From positions 1-64,000 of the forward strand of contig NZ_JAATJM010000002.1 of assembly GCF_011927945.1 (NCBI RefSeq): a stretch of 64,000 bases of DNA. The letters are read 5' to 3'. The position numbers and the translations under genes are program-made. This document shows, in pieces, positions 54,569 through 63,889 of this stretch (position 1 is the first letter of the stretch; every line of letters starts with the position of its first letter). This DNA is from Brevundimonas alba. Lineage in GTDB: Bacteria; Pseudomonadota; Alphaproteobacteria; Caulobacterales; Caulobacteraceae. The notes beneath the pieces are model-generated. The model worked only from the letters and a program-made list of their open reading frames with translations, was not told where the DNA came from and ran no database searches.

Positions 54569-55096
54569 ATGAGTCTGACCGAGTTCATGCCCAGCGACGC
54601 TCTCATTCCTGCCGGACGCAGCCGCGCGGCCGTCGTCGACGACTTCGCCCGCTCGGAGCTGTTCGACCGCACCTTCCGCGAGGGTATGGAGCTGGTCGAG
54701 GAGACCGCCGCCTATCTGGATGGCGACGGACGGCGTGAATCCAAGCTGCTGTCGCGGGCCACGGCCCTGGCCTACGCCGGCGAGAGCATGAAGCTGACGA
54801 CGCGGCTGATGCAGATCGCCTCATGGCTGCTGGTGCAGCGGGCGGTGCGCGAGGGGGATATGACGGCGACCGCGGCGTGCGAACCCCGCTACCGCCTCGC
54901 CGAGCGCAAGATCGAGACCGAGCCCACCCACCCGGAACTGCCGATCGCCCTGATCGAATATGTGGTGCGGACCGAGAAGCTGTACGACCGCGTGCTGCAC
55001 CTCGACCGGCGGATGTATCTGGACGCGCCCGAGGAAGAGGCGGTCAACCCGGTGCAGAGCCAGCTGGACCGGCTGGCGGCGGCCTTCAGGCAGTAG
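54569..55096 (+). CDS. rcdA: RcdA-like regulator of CtrA degradation (DUF1465)
   Basis: A 175-residue helical protein of the DUF1465 family, to which Caulobacter RcdA belongs. RcdA is an adaptor that helps bring CtrA to ClpXP at the G1-to-S transition. The conserved part includes LLSRATALAYAGESMKLTTRLMQIASWLL and LIEYVVRTEKLYDRVLHLD. Length is close to that of RcdA. The call rests on family and organism type; a paralogue with another role is possible. It is convergent with the L,D-transpeptidase. Confidence 0.78.
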   Translation: MSLTEFMPSDALIPAGRSRAAVVDDFARSELFDRTFREGMELVEETAAYLDGDGRRESKLLSRATALAYAGESMKLTTRLMQIASWLLVQRAVREGDMTATAACEPRYRLAERKIETEPTHPELPIALIEYVVRTEKLYDRVLHLDRRMYLDAPEEEAVNPVQSQLDRLAAAFRQ

Positions 55097-55100
55097 AGCC

Positions 55101-56660
55101 CTACGGCCCGACGTCGTTGGCGACGTTGCGGCCGTCGTCGACCGGCTTGGGCAGGCTGACGGCGATGCCGAGGGCCTCGGCCAGCTTGTCGTCGCGGCCG
55201 TAGACATCCTCGCGGAAGGCGACGCGGCCCTGACCGTCAACGAAGGCCGTCCAGTAGAGCAGGCGGACGGTGATCTCTCGGCCGGTCTGGATACGCTTGG
55301 TCTCGCGGGTGTCCTGCGCCTCGTCGAACTCACCCAGCAGCGTGGGGTCGGGCGACAGCAGCAGGCGGGCGAAGTCGACGGCGTTCTGAACACGCACACA
55401 GCCGTGGCTGCGCTGGCGCATGGACAGGTTGAAGGCCGCCTTGGACGGGGTGTCGTGCAGGAAGATGGCGTAGCTGTCGCGCAGCTCGAACTTCACATAG
55501 CCGAGCGCCGCGGTCGGCCCGGCGCGCTGGATGACCTGGCCGTTCGAGACGTACATGTTCTGGCTGGCCAGATAGCCGGGGCCCTTTGGCAGGATCTCGT
55601 TGCGGGCGATCGAGGCCGGGACATACCACGGCGGGTTGGCGACCACCGAGGCGAACTGCTTCTCGAGGCTGGGCGTCTGGTTGGCGGGCGCGCCACAGAC
55701 GACGCGGTTGGAGTGAACGGGTTTGCCGTCCTTCCAGTAGACCATGATGGCGGCGGCGGTGTTGACCTCGATCCGCTCGGGGGCGAGGTCGCGCTTGAGC
55801 CAGCGGCGGCGTTCGAGATTGAGGGCGATCTGGCGCGCGCGCTCCTCGGCCGAGGCCGAGAGCGAGCGCTGCGTGCCCGCGCCGATGCGGCCGTCGGCGC
55901 CGAGGCCGTGACGGACCTGGAAGCCCTTCATCGCCTCGACCAGTTCGGGGCCGTAGAAGCTGCCCATCGAAGCCAGACGTGTGCCATCGGCGGCCGACAG
56001 GTCGCCTTCCGCCACGAGACGCTGGATCAGGACCGGAATGCGCGGATCGCTGGTTCCCGGTTCGATGTTCGCGCCGACCCGGAACGCCGGCCAGCCACGG
56101 CCGTCGCGGATCATCCGGCGATAGCGCACATAGCCCGCCGAGAGGTTGGAATAGCCGATATCGGTCGGGGCGAGACCCTCGAACCAGTCGATCAGCCGGT
56201 TCTGGGCCAGGGCGTCGTTGAGGCCGACGGGCAGGTCGACGCGGTTCTTCTGCATCTCCCACAGGTCTTCGACGGTCTCGGGGCGGACGCGGCCTTCCGA
56301 CAGGACCCGAGCATAGCCGAGGGCGGCGGCGGTGGTGCGCATCTCGGCCGAAGCGGCCTGGGCGGCGAGGGCGTCGAAGTCGAAGAAGTCGGATTGGGCC
56401 AGACCGTGGCGCTCAGCGCGGCCGGCGGCGCCCTGCAGGGCGCGGACCCGGTCGGCGGTCCAGACGGGGCGCCAGCCGTTCAGCTCGTAGAAGGCGCGCA
56501 CGTCGGGCTGAACCGTGGCCGGCAAGCGGGCCAGCTGGTCGTTGAAGCTGTCGTAGAAGGCGATCGACGCCGGATCGCGGGTCTGCGCCCGCGCGGCGAC
56601 CCCGCTCGCCGACGCGATGGCAGCCGCCGCCGCGCCCAGACCCAGTTGCCGTCGATTCAT
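55101..56660 (-). CDS. L,D-transpeptidase (YcbB/LdtD type)
   Basis: A 519-residue periplasmic enzyme with a signal peptide (about 1-25, ending AARA). A scaffold region and peptidoglycan-binding segment (about 245-285, GFQVRHGLGADGRIGAGTQ) precede the YkuD catalytic domain with H419-G420-C421 in SHGCVRV. It forms 3-3 crosslinks or attaches lipoproteins to peptidoglycan. Size and motif order fit YcbB. The start MNRRQLGLG looks like a weak Tat-type signal. Confidence 0.9.
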   Translation of the reverse strand: MNRRQLGLGAAAAAIASASGVAARAQTRDPASIAFYDSFNDQLARLPATVQPDVRAFYELNGWRPVWTADRVRALQGAAGRAERHGLAQSDFFDFDALAAQAASAEMRTTAAALGYARVLSEGRVRPETVEDLWEMQKNRVDLPVGLNDALAQNRLIDWFEGLAPTDIGYSNLSAGYVRYRRMIRDGRGWPAFRVGANIEPGTSDPRIPVLIQRLVAEGDLSAADGTRLASMGSFYGPELVEAMKGFQVRHGLGADGRIGAGTQRSLSASAEERARQIALNLERRRWLKRDLAPERIEVNTAAAIMVYWKDGKPVHSNRVVCGAPANQTPSLEKQFASVVANPPWYVPASIARNEILPKGPGYLASQNMYVSNGQVIQRAGPTAALGYVKFELRDSYAIFLHDTPSKAAFNLSMRQRSHGCVRVQNAVDFARLLLSPDPTLLGEFDEAQDTRETKRIQTGREITVRLLYWTAFVDGQGRVAFREDVYGRDDKLAEALGIAVSLPKPVDDGRNVANDVGP

Positions 56661-56750
56661 AACTGCTGCTCTTCGCCCGATTTACGCAGGACCTGCGTTC
56701 ACGCCCGATGGTCCAACGCCGCCATGTTATCGGCGTTCCCGGCAAACAGA

Positions 56751-56779
56751 AAGGCGCCGGTCCGTGGACCGACGCCTTC
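56751..56779 (-). terminator. Hairpin downstream of rpmE
   Basis: A 13-bp stem with one mismatch (56751-56763 with 56767-56779) lies 42 bases past the rpmE stop on the minus strand. The following minus-strand bases are only partly T (TTCTGTTT), so it is a weaker terminator. Confidence 0.5.
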
Positions 56780-56820
56780 GTGAAAGTCTTGGCTGCTGGT
56801 GTGGCCGCAAAGCCAGACCG

Positions 56821-57045
56821 CTACTTCTTGATGAAGCCGCCGAACTTGTTGTTGAAGCGCGAAACGCGGCCGCCGCGGTCCATCAGCTGCTGGTTGCCGC
56901 CGGTCCAGGCCGGGTGCGTCAGCGGGTCGATGTCGAGGTTCAGGACGGCGCCTTCCTTCTGGTAGGTGGAGCGCGTCTGATAGGTCGTACCATCGGTCAT
57001 CGTCACGGTGATGAAGTGGTAGTCGGGGTGCGTATCGGCCTTCAT
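56821..57045 (-). CDS. rpmE: 50S ribosomal protein L31
   Basis: A 74-residue protein starting [19 protein letters not shown] with the conserved HPAWTGG and RFNNKFGG segments. It is the zinc-free (C-) form: none of the zinc-ribbon cysteines of the C+ type are present. L31 bridges the two ribosomal subunits. It is divergent from the ABC transporter gene, with about 135 bases between starts. Confidence 0.93.
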   Translation of the reverse strand: MKADTHPDYHFITVTMTDGTTYQTRSTYQKEGAVLNLDIDPLTHPAWTGGNQQLMDRGGRVSRFNNKFGGFIKK

Positions 57046-57179
57046 GGGTCGTTGTCCGGTCTCTGCGCGATGACGATGCCGACCGTCGGTGCGCGAAAAT
57101 GAGAAAACCCGCCAGAGAGGGGCGGGAATGAGCGGCGGCGTTTACACCGGGGGCCGTTCCGGGGCAAGAGGCGCGCGCC

Positions 57180-59030
57180 ATGACAGACACGACCGCCCCC
57201 GCTCCCGACGCCGCCGACCTTCGCGGACGGCCCGGCGCCGGCGCGCAACTGGCTGAGCAGATGAGCGACGCGGGTCAGAGGCGGCCCAAGCGGCGCGACG
57301 TCCGCCCACTGGGACGGCTGCTGCCCTACGCCATGCGCCACAAGGGCCATGCGGCCATGGCCGGGGTCTGGCTGGTCCTGTCCACCGCCGCCTCCCTGAC
57401 GCTGACGGTGACCGCCCGGGGCGCCATCGACCACGGGTTCGAGGGCGGCGGAGCCCGGCTGAACTGGTGGTTCATGCTGCTGGGCGTCAACGCCCTGTTC
57501 CTCGGCATCGCGACGGCGGTCCGCTATTTCTTCGTCACCAAGACCGGCGAGCGGGTCGTGGCCGACGTTCGCAAGGGGCTGTTCGAGCGGATCCTGACGT
57601 TGGACCCGGCCTTCTATGCGCAGATGCGGACCGGGGAGGTGCTGTCCCGCCTGACCACGGACATCGCCCTGGTCGAGACGCTGCTGACGACCTCGGTCTC
57701 CTATGCCCTGCGCAACGCCCTGACGTTGATCGGCGGGACGGCCCTGCTGTTCGTGGTCAGCCCCAAGCTGACGGGGCTGGTGCTGCTGGTCGTGCCGCTG
57801 CTGCTGGGGCCGCTGTTCCTGTTCGGGCGCAAGGTCCGACGACTGACGGTGGCCTCGCAGGACCGGTTCGCCAACGCCGTCGGCTTCGCCGGCGAGAGCG
57901 TCGACGCCATCGAGACGGTGCAGGCCTTTGGCCGGGAGCGTAGCGCCATCGCCCGGTTCGGCGAGGCGGTCGAGGCGGCGTTCGTGGTCTCGCTGGTCCG
58001 GATGCGGGCGCGGGCGCTGATGACCGCCATGATCATCGTGGTGATGTTCGGCGGCGTGACCCTGGTGCTGTGGCTGGGCGCGCAGGATGTGATCGCCGGG
58101 CGGATGACGCCGGGGGCGCTGCTGCAGTTCGTGCTGCTGTCGGTGTTCGCGGCGGGGGCCGTCGGCGCGCTGGGCGAGAGCTGGGGGGACGTACAGAAGG
58201 CCGCCGGCGCCATGGAGCGGATCGACGAGCTGATGCGCAGCACGCCGTCCATCGCCCCGCCGGCGCAGCCGCGCGACCTGCCGCAGCCGCCGGTCGGCGA
58301 GGTGTCGATGTCGGCGGTGCGGTTCAGCTATCCCGGACGGCCCGATCTGCCGGCGCTGAAGGGCTTCTCCCTGACCGTGCGGCCGGGCGAGACGGTGGCG
58401 CTGGTCGGTCCCTCGGGGGCAGGCAAGAGCACGGTCTTCCGCCTGCTGCTGCGCTTCTACGATCCGCAGTCCGGAGTGGTGTCTGTGGACGGGATCGACG
58501 TGCGCGAGGCCGATCCGGTCGATGTGCGCAACCGTTTCGCCTGGGTGTCGCAGGAGGCGCCGCTGTTCTCGGGTTCCGCCAGCGAAAACATCCGCTTCGG
58601 CCGGGAAACGGCGACGCTGGACGAGGTCCGGACGGCGGCGGAAGAGGCGCAGGCCCTGACGTTTGTCGAGGCGCTGCCCGAGGGTTTCGACACGCCTCTG
58701 GGCGAGCGGGGCAAGAGCCTGTCCGGCGGCCAGCGCCAGCGGATGGCGATCGCCCGGGCGCTGGTCCGCGACGCTCCCATCCTGCTGCTGGACGAGGCGA
58801 CCTCGGCGCTCGACGCCGAGAGCGAGCGGCTGGTTCAGGTGGCGCTGGAGCAGGCCATGGAGACCCGCACCACCATTGTCATCGCCCACCGTCTGGCCAC
58901 CGTCCTGCGGGCCGACCGGATCGTGGTGATGGACGATGGCCAGGTGGTGGAGGAGGGGACCCACACGGCCCTGATGGCGCGCGGCGGTCTGTATGCCCGG
59001 CTGGCGGAGCTGCAGTTCCGGGCCGACTGA
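57180..59030 (+). CDS. ABC transporter, fused membrane and ATPase domains (lipid exporter type)
   Basis: A 616-residue half-transporter with six membrane helices (about 50-340) followed by an ATPase domain. Walker A is GPSGAGKST (410-418), the signature LSGGQ lies at 514-518 and Walker B is ILLLDEATSALD. This architecture is found in MsbA and other lipid or multidrug exporters; it would work as a homodimer. A 45-residue Pro/Ala-rich extension precedes the first helix. The cargo cannot be read from the sequence. Confidence 0.88.
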   Translation: MTDTTAPAPDAADLRGRPGAGAQLAEQMSDAGQRRPKRRDVRPLGRLLPYAMRHKGHAAMAGVWLVLSTAASLTLTVTARGAIDHGFEGGGARLNWWFMLLGVNALFLGIATAVRYFFVTKTGERVVADVRKGLFERILTLDPAFYAQMRTGEVLSRLTTDIALVETLLTTSVSYALRNALTLIGGTALLFVVSPKLTGLVLLVVPLLLGPLFLFGRKVRRLTVASQDRFANAVGFAGESVDAIETVQAFGRERSAIARFGEAVEAAFVVSLVRMRARALMTAMIIVVMFGGVTLVLWLGAQDVIAGRMTPGALLQFVLLSVFAAGAVGALGESWGDVQKAAGAMERIDELMRSTPSIAPPAQPRDLPQPPVGEVSMSAVRFSYPGRPDLPALKGFSLTVRPGETVALVGPSGAGKSTVFRLLLRFYDPQSGVVSVDGIDVREADPVDVRNRFAWVSQEAPLFSGSASENIRFGRETATLDEVRTAAEEAQALTFVEALPEGFDTPLGERGKSLSGGQRQRMAIARALVRDAPILLLDEATSALDAESERLVQVALEQAMETRTTIVIAHRLATVLRADRIVVMDDGQVVEEGTHTALMARGGLYARLAELQFRAD

Positions 59031-59595
59031 CACTGTCGCCCAAAAAGCGCGAAATCCTGTCATCCCGACACTTTCGGGCAGCCGAACCTGGGCGGAGCGA
59101 CGCTTGGGGACGATGTCAAAGACCAATCCCCCGCAGTGTAGGGGCGTCAGGATCGGACGTGGACGTGCAACGCGCGGCTGTGCGGGGCCGTCGTCGAGCA
59201 GGCGCCGGACGCGGGATTGCCGGCGGGCACGTGATCCCCTCCTGACGCGCCGATCATCGGCTTTCCGCCAGACCGTCGCTGCTTGAGGGCACGGTCGCAC
59301 GGGATGGCAGGGTTTGGCGCCGTCTGGCCGGGATGACCGGGTCCTGGAATCCACCCGCCTCCGGCTCGAAGGTGAAAGCCCGCTCCCGGCCCAATGCCCA
59401 ACTTCGGTGAATTCCAAGAACGGTTTGATGAGGTCCGTTCGCCGGGTCGGACATCCCCGGTCCTCACGCGGTCCGTGCCTCAGATCAGCACCTTCGCTTG
59501 AGGCGGTTGTGTCCATTATGTGTGGGACTGCACACGCATAACGCTAACCGAAACTTTGCAAAACGTGTCGCACATTCGAGGCTGTAAGTCTTCGA
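59031..59595. other. 565-base gap without a supported gene
   Basis: No frame in this gap has a convincing protein, ribosome-binding site or family motif. The minus-strand frames between 59147 and 59467 are low-quality. There are small hairpins near 59066-59082. The last 60 bases contain TTGCAA (59556-59561) and an AT-richer stretch that may hold the promoter of the downstream kinase. The rest may be degraded sequence or regulatory DNA. Confidence 0.45.
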
Positions 59596-62010
59596 GTGCG
59601 AAAAAACATGTCCTTCTCAACAACCCCGGCCGAGAGCGCCATGGACCGGGTGGTCCATCTGGCCTGCAGCCTGACGGGAACTGAGATGGGGTTCGTCTCG
59701 ATCCTGGGTGACGAGGCGCTGTCGTTCAGGTCCGTGGTCGGATTCGATGCGGCCCACGTTCCCGCCGACATCAGTGTCACCCGGCTGCTCGTCGATACGG
59801 GCGCCGACGGGATCCTCGATATTCCCAATCCGCGTGCCGACACCCGCTTTCTCGCTCATCCACTCGTGGTCGGCCCGGTGGGGCTGAAGTCCTATTTAGG
59901 GGTCACGATCGCAACGCCGGAAGGCGTGCCGGTGGGCTCCTTGGCGGTCATGGCCAGTACTGAGCGGGCGACCCCTTATAGCGCCAACCAGATCGGTTCA
60001 ATTCGACGCCTGGCGCGGATGGCCGGGGACATTTACGACCAGACGACCGCACGACGAGCACAACGTGAGCAGCTCGAAAAATTGACCTTGGCAGAAGAGA
60101 TGGGCGGCGTGGGCCATTGGCGTCTGGAGCCGGCTCTTGGAAACGTGTCCTGGTCTGACGAAGCGTTCCGGATCCATGGGATGACGCCCCGAGAAGGCGT
60201 CCTGTCCATGTCCGACGTCATCCATCTCTATCACCCCGACGATCAGCAGGTCGTGGCCAAGCTGATCGAGAACGGCACCGTAGGGGGAGCCACCTACAGG
60301 CTTCGGATCATTCGCCCCGACGGGCAGCTGCGGTTGACGCAGTCCAGCGCCCGCTGCGAGCTGGATGATGACGGGAAGATCGCCGCGATATTCGGGGTGA
60401 TCCAGGACATCACTGATCGCGAGATGGAGCATGCCGCCCTCCAGGCAAGCGAGGAAAACTACCGATTGCTTGCAGACAATCTGGGAGACGTGGTCGCGCG
60501 CCTGCGCCCCAGCGGGCGGATCACTTACATCTCACCGGCCGCGAATCGTCTGCTCGGGGTCGCTCCGGAAGACCTCGTGGGCCGCAGCGCGGAGGCGATG
60601 GTTCATCCGGATGACTGGCCCGCATTTCGGGCGCTCCTGGCCAATCACGCGATGGGTGACGACGGTCATCGTGTGCAGCACCGCGTCGTCACCAAGGACG
60701 GGCGCGCGGTCTGGGTGGAGACGGACTGCCAATTCATCAGGGCACGGGACGATGGTCGGTCCGAGATCATACTGACCGCCCGCGACATCAGTGACCGCAA
60801 ACGTCTTGAGGAGGAATCCAGCGCGGCCCGGCTACAGGCAGAGGCTGCTGGCCGCGCCAAGTCGGAATTCCTCGCGAATATGAGTCACGAACTTCGCACC
60901 CCGCTGACAAGCGTCGTCGGCTTCTCGGGTGTGCTGCTCCGAAGCCCGGCCCTGACCGAGGCGGACCGGCGCTACGCCGAACGCATTGCGACCGCCAGTG
61001 AGGTCTTGCTCGCCGTAATCAACGACATCCTCGACTATTCGAAGCTTGAGGCCGAAGCGGTCGAACTCGACTTGACAGTGTTCGATCCCCGCCAGCTTCC
61101 GGAGAGCGCGGCATCCATTGTCGAGACCCAGTGCGAAGCGCGCGGCGTCGCCATGGTTCTGGACATCGCGCCCGATCTTCCCCGACTGCTCATTGGAGAC
61201 GGCGCGAAGATTCGGCAGGTGATCCTGAACTTCCTCTCGAACGCGGTGAAATTCACTCACGCTGGGGAGATCCGGCTGGTCGTCGGGGGCGTTCCTTCCG
61301 AAGCGGGCTGGAAGCTTCGTGTCGAGGTACAGGACACAGGTGTCGGGATACCCCCTGACAAACTTGATCAACTCTTCACGCGCTTCACTCAGGCAGATGC
61401 ATCGACGACGCGTGTCTATGGCGGCACCGGGCTCGGGCTGGCGATATCGCGGCGGTTGGTCGAGCTCTCGGGTGGAGAGATCGGCGCATTCAATCGGGTC
61501 GGCGGCGGCTCATGTTTCTGGTTCGAGCTACCGCTGCAGGTGGCCGCGGACCGGGACCGGATATCCGAACAGCCTGCGGCGGTCATACCGGCTTCTTGTC
61601 GGGTCCTGTTCGCAGACGACGCCGCGCCGAACAGGGAGCTGGTTTCGGTGATCCTGCGCTCTCTGGGGCTGGAGGTGGAGGTGGTAGCGGACGGAGCACA
61701 GGCTCTCGAGGCCGTTTCCGGAGGGGGCTATGACCTGGTCCTGATGGACGTGCACATGCCGGTCATGGACGGCCTGGAGGCCACTCGCGCCATCCGTCGT
61801 CTGGAAGGCAGGCTCGGCCAGATACCCGTGATCGCCCTGACAGCGAACAGTCAGCCCGAGCAGGTGCGCGACTGCCGGGAGGCGGGGATGGACGCCCACG
61901 TAGGCAAACCGATTCAGGTGCCGGAACTGTTGCGGGCGATGACTACGTGCTTCGAGGGCGCTCTGGCGCGGGGCTGCAGGGCTGCGATCCCTGACGAGGC
62001 GGCCCTGTAA
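59596..62010 (+). CDS. Hybrid histidine kinase GAF-PAS-PAS-HisKA-HATPase-REC
   Basis: An 804-residue soluble sensor kinase. An N-terminal GAF-like domain (about 10-150) is followed by two PAS domains (about 165-275 and 285-405), then HisKA with FLANMSHELRTPLTS, the ATPase domain with GTGLGLAISRR, and a receiver with YDLVLMDVHMPVMDG. No membrane segment is present. GTG 59596 gives the longest frame; ATG 59608 removes four residues and is also possible. The coding sequence uses more A/T-ending codons than its neighbours. Convergent with the oxygenase fusion. Confidence 0.88.
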   Translation: MRKNMSFSTTPAESAMDRVVHLACSLTGTEMGFVSILGDEALSFRSVVGFDAAHVPADISVTRLLVDTGADGILDIPNPRADTRFLAHPLVVGPVGLKSYLGVTIATPEGVPVGSLAVMASTERATPYSANQIGSIRRLARMAGDIYDQTTARRAQREQLEKLTLAEEMGGVGHWRLEPALGNVSWSDEAFRIHGMTPREGVLSMSDVIHLYHPDDQQVVAKLIENGTVGGATYRLRIIRPDGQLRLTQSSARCELDDDGKIAAIFGVIQDITDREMEHAALQASEENYRLLADNLGDVVARLRPSGRITYISPAANRLLGVAPEDLVGRSAEAMVHPDDWPAFRALLANHAMGDDGHRVQHRVVTKDGRAVWVETDCQFIRARDDGRSEIILTARDISDRKRLEEESSAARLQAEAAGRAKSEFLANMSHELRTPLTSVVGFSGVLLRSPALTEADRRYAERIATASEVLLAVINDILDYSKLEAEAVELDLTVFDPRQLPESAASIVETQCEARGVAMVLDIAPDLPRLLIGDGAKIRQVILNFLSNAVKFTHAGEIRLVVGGVPSEAGWKLRVEVQDTGVGIPPDKLDQLFTRFTQADASTTRVYGGTGLGLAISRRLVELSGGEIGAFNRVGGGSCFWFELPLQVAADRDRISEQPAAVIPASCRVLFADDAAPNRELVSVILRSLGLEVEVVADGAQALEAVSGGGYDLVLMDVHMPVMDGLEATRAIRRLEGRLGQIPVIALTANSQPEQVRDCREAGMDAHVGKPIQVPELLRAMTTCFEGALARGCRAAIPDEAAL

Positions 62011-62098
62011 TATTCCGGCGCACTCCATGGAAAAGCGCGCCTGACCGAGGGTCGGCGAGCCGGTTGCCGGATAAGTCCGGCCACTTCCGGGCGATAGT

Positions 62099-63142
62099 TC
62101 AGGCGGTCAGGGCCGGATCCAGGAACTTCAGGTTCTCCTCCCGCACCTTCGCCGCCGGTTCGTCATACAGGAACGGCAGGAAGGCGAAGCGTTCGCCGCG
62201 GGTGACGGGCGTCGCTTCGTGCAGGATCGAGCAGGAGAAGACGCAGGCGCCGCCGGGGGGCGGGCGGTAGGTGCGGTCGCCGAACTCGGGGAAGCGGAGG
62301 TCGCCGCCGTCGTAGTCGGCGTTGAGGTTGATCGAGACCGCGAAACGCCGGTGGGCGGTGCCCTTGGTGGTGTTGTCGCGGTGGGGGCGGAAGAAGCCGC
62401 CGGTCTCGGCGTCGTATCGGGCCACCAGATAGCGTTCGATCCGCGTCGGCCGGAAGTTGAAGGCCTTGCCGATCTGCGGGAGCAGGCGCCGGGTCAGGCG
62501 GGCCACGACCTGTTTCTGGAGGATGTCGTCCTCGACGATGACGTCCGAGCGCCGCTTGTGCTGGTCGTTCATCATCAGGGTGGTGACGCCGTCGACCTCG
62601 CGCATGAAGCCGGACGGCTCTCCGCCGATCTCGCGGTAGAGGGCGATCAGCTGTTCGCAGAAGGCGGGCTCGAAGATGCGGGGCGTGACCAGCACGGGCG
62701 CCATGGCGGCGAAACCGCCGTGCCGGGCCGGCGGCGGCAGGGCGGGTAGGCGCTCGACGAGGGCTGCGGCCTGATCGGGCCCGACGGCGGCCATAACGTG
62801 CAGGGCGGGATCGATCAGGAACCAGCGCTCGGCGTCGCGGGCGCCGTAGAGGTCCGCCACCGAGCCGTCGGTGTCGAACAGGAAGCGCAGGCCGGGGAGG
62901 GCGTCCTGCCGGGCCTTGCGACCCTTGTCCTTGCCGACAATGACCACGAAGGCGCTGGCGTGAACGTCGTTGAAGGCGTGACGGCGGCGCTCGAGCGCCT
63001 CGACGGCGGCATCGACCCTGGCACCCGCCTTCACAAAGGCGAGCAGCAGATAGCGGCCCGCCGCCGTATCGAAGACGTAGCGGGGATTGTTGACCCCCTC
63101 GGTCGCGAAGGTCGGAGCGGGATCACCGTAGAGCAGCGCCAT
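62099..63142 (-). CDS. Thioredoxin-fold plus 2-oxoglutarate/Fe(II) oxygenase fusion
   Basis: A 347-residue protein. Residues 1-135 resemble an AhpC/TSA (peroxiredoxin) fold (MALLYGDPAPTFATEGVNNP, later FLFDTDGSVADLYGA) but contain no cysteine at all, so the peroxidatic residue is missing. Residues 150-347 are a prolyl-hydroxylase-type 2OG-Fe(II) oxygenase with H254-x-D256, H308 and R318. The fused N-terminal domain is probably a binding or structural module. The substrate is unknown. It lies upstream of sodC on the opposite-end side, same strand order: sodC is transcribed toward it, with 46 bases between. Confidence 0.84.
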   Translation of the reverse strand: MALLYGDPAPTFATEGVNNPRYVFDTAAGRYLLLAFVKAGARVDAAVEALERRRHAFNDVHASAFVVIVGKDKGRKARQDALPGLRFLFDTDGSVADLYGARDAERWFLIDPALHVMAAVGPDQAAALVERLPALPPPARHGGFAAMAPVLVTPRIFEPAFCEQLIALYREIGGEPSGFMREVDGVTTLMMNDQHKRRSDVIVEDDILQKQVVARLTRRLLPQIGKAFNFRPTRIERYLVARYDAETGGFFRPHRDNTTKGTAHRRFAVSINLNADYDGGDLRFPEFGDRTYRPPPGGACVFSCSILHEATPVTRGERFAFLPFLYDEPAAKVREENLKFLDPALTA

Positions 63143-63188
63143 GCGGGCACGATGCCCGGCAAGACGCCGTCATATCAAGCCTCTTCGC

Positions 63189-63764
63189 CTATCCGGCGGC
63201 CATCACGCCACAAATGACGCGATCTCCGGCCCCGCCGATGGGCTGGCTGGTGTGGTCGTCCATGTTGGCGTGGATGACGAGGGCTGAGCCGTCGGCGTCC
63301 CACAGCCACTGGCCGGGACCGCTGGAGGCGATGCGCGCTTCCGTGGTGAAGATCTCGGCGCGGACGCGGCCCTGGGCGTCGGCATAGACGTTCGGCAGGT
63401 CGCCGTCGTCGGGGCCCTGGGCATTGAGCAGGCCGTGCGGGGCCTTGGGTTCGCCGTGGTTGATGTGACCGCCGGCCGAGGTGAAGGGGGCGGCGCACTG
63501 GCCGGTGGCGTGGATGTGGGCGCCGTGCCAGCCGGGGGTCAGGCCGTCAGCCTCGATGCGGATCAGGAGGCCGGTGGGGCCTTGCGTCAGGATGGCCCGG
63601 CCGACGTTGGCGCCCGCCGCGTTCCTCAGCGTCGCCTCGCCGAAATCGCCCACGGAAGCCCGCTCCGGACGGTCCGAGTAGTCGTTCTCGGTGACGCTGA
63701 CGCAGGCCCCGAGCGTGGCCATCAGGGGCAGGGCGGCGAGGCGGGCGAGGCGGGAGGCGCGCAT
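63189..63764 (-). CDS. sodC: Cu,Zn superoxide dismutase, lipoprotein
   Basis: A 191-residue dismutase with a lipoprotein signal (lipobox LGAC, C21). The copper ligands are H83, H85, H100 (bridging) and H165. The zinc ligands are H100, H110 and D122 in the HG..GDLPN region. C90 and C185 fit the conserved disulfide. It would detoxify superoxide in the periplasm, attached to a membrane. gyrA is divergent upstream, about 125 bases away. Confidence 0.92.
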   Translation of the reverse strand: MRASRLARLAALPLMATLGACVSVTENDYSDRPERASVGDFGEATLRNAAGANVGRAILTQGPTGLLIRIEADGLTPGWHGAHIHATGQCAAPFTSAGGHINHGEPKAPHGLLNAQGPDDGDLPNVYADAQGRVRAEIFTTEARIASSGPGQWLWDADGSALVIHANMDDHTSQPIGGAGDRVICGVMAAG

Positions 63765-63889
63765 GGTTCAAAATCCCTGTGTGGAAGGGGCGCGGAACGG
63801 CGGCTTCGCTTTGCCACCACAGCCCCCGGATGCTAGAAAACCCGTTAGCGGATCACGTTCCGATTCCGGCCATTCAAAGCCCGATTTCC

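Noticed and set aside
59254..59454. 66-residue minus-strand frame in the 565-base gap
   Set aside because: No ribosome-binding site and no family match. Short frames of this size arise by chance at this GC content.
57042..59516. 824-residue minus-strand frame opposite the ABC exporter
   Set aside because: It is antisense to a gene with intact Walker and signature motifs and is Gln/His/Arg-rich without domains.
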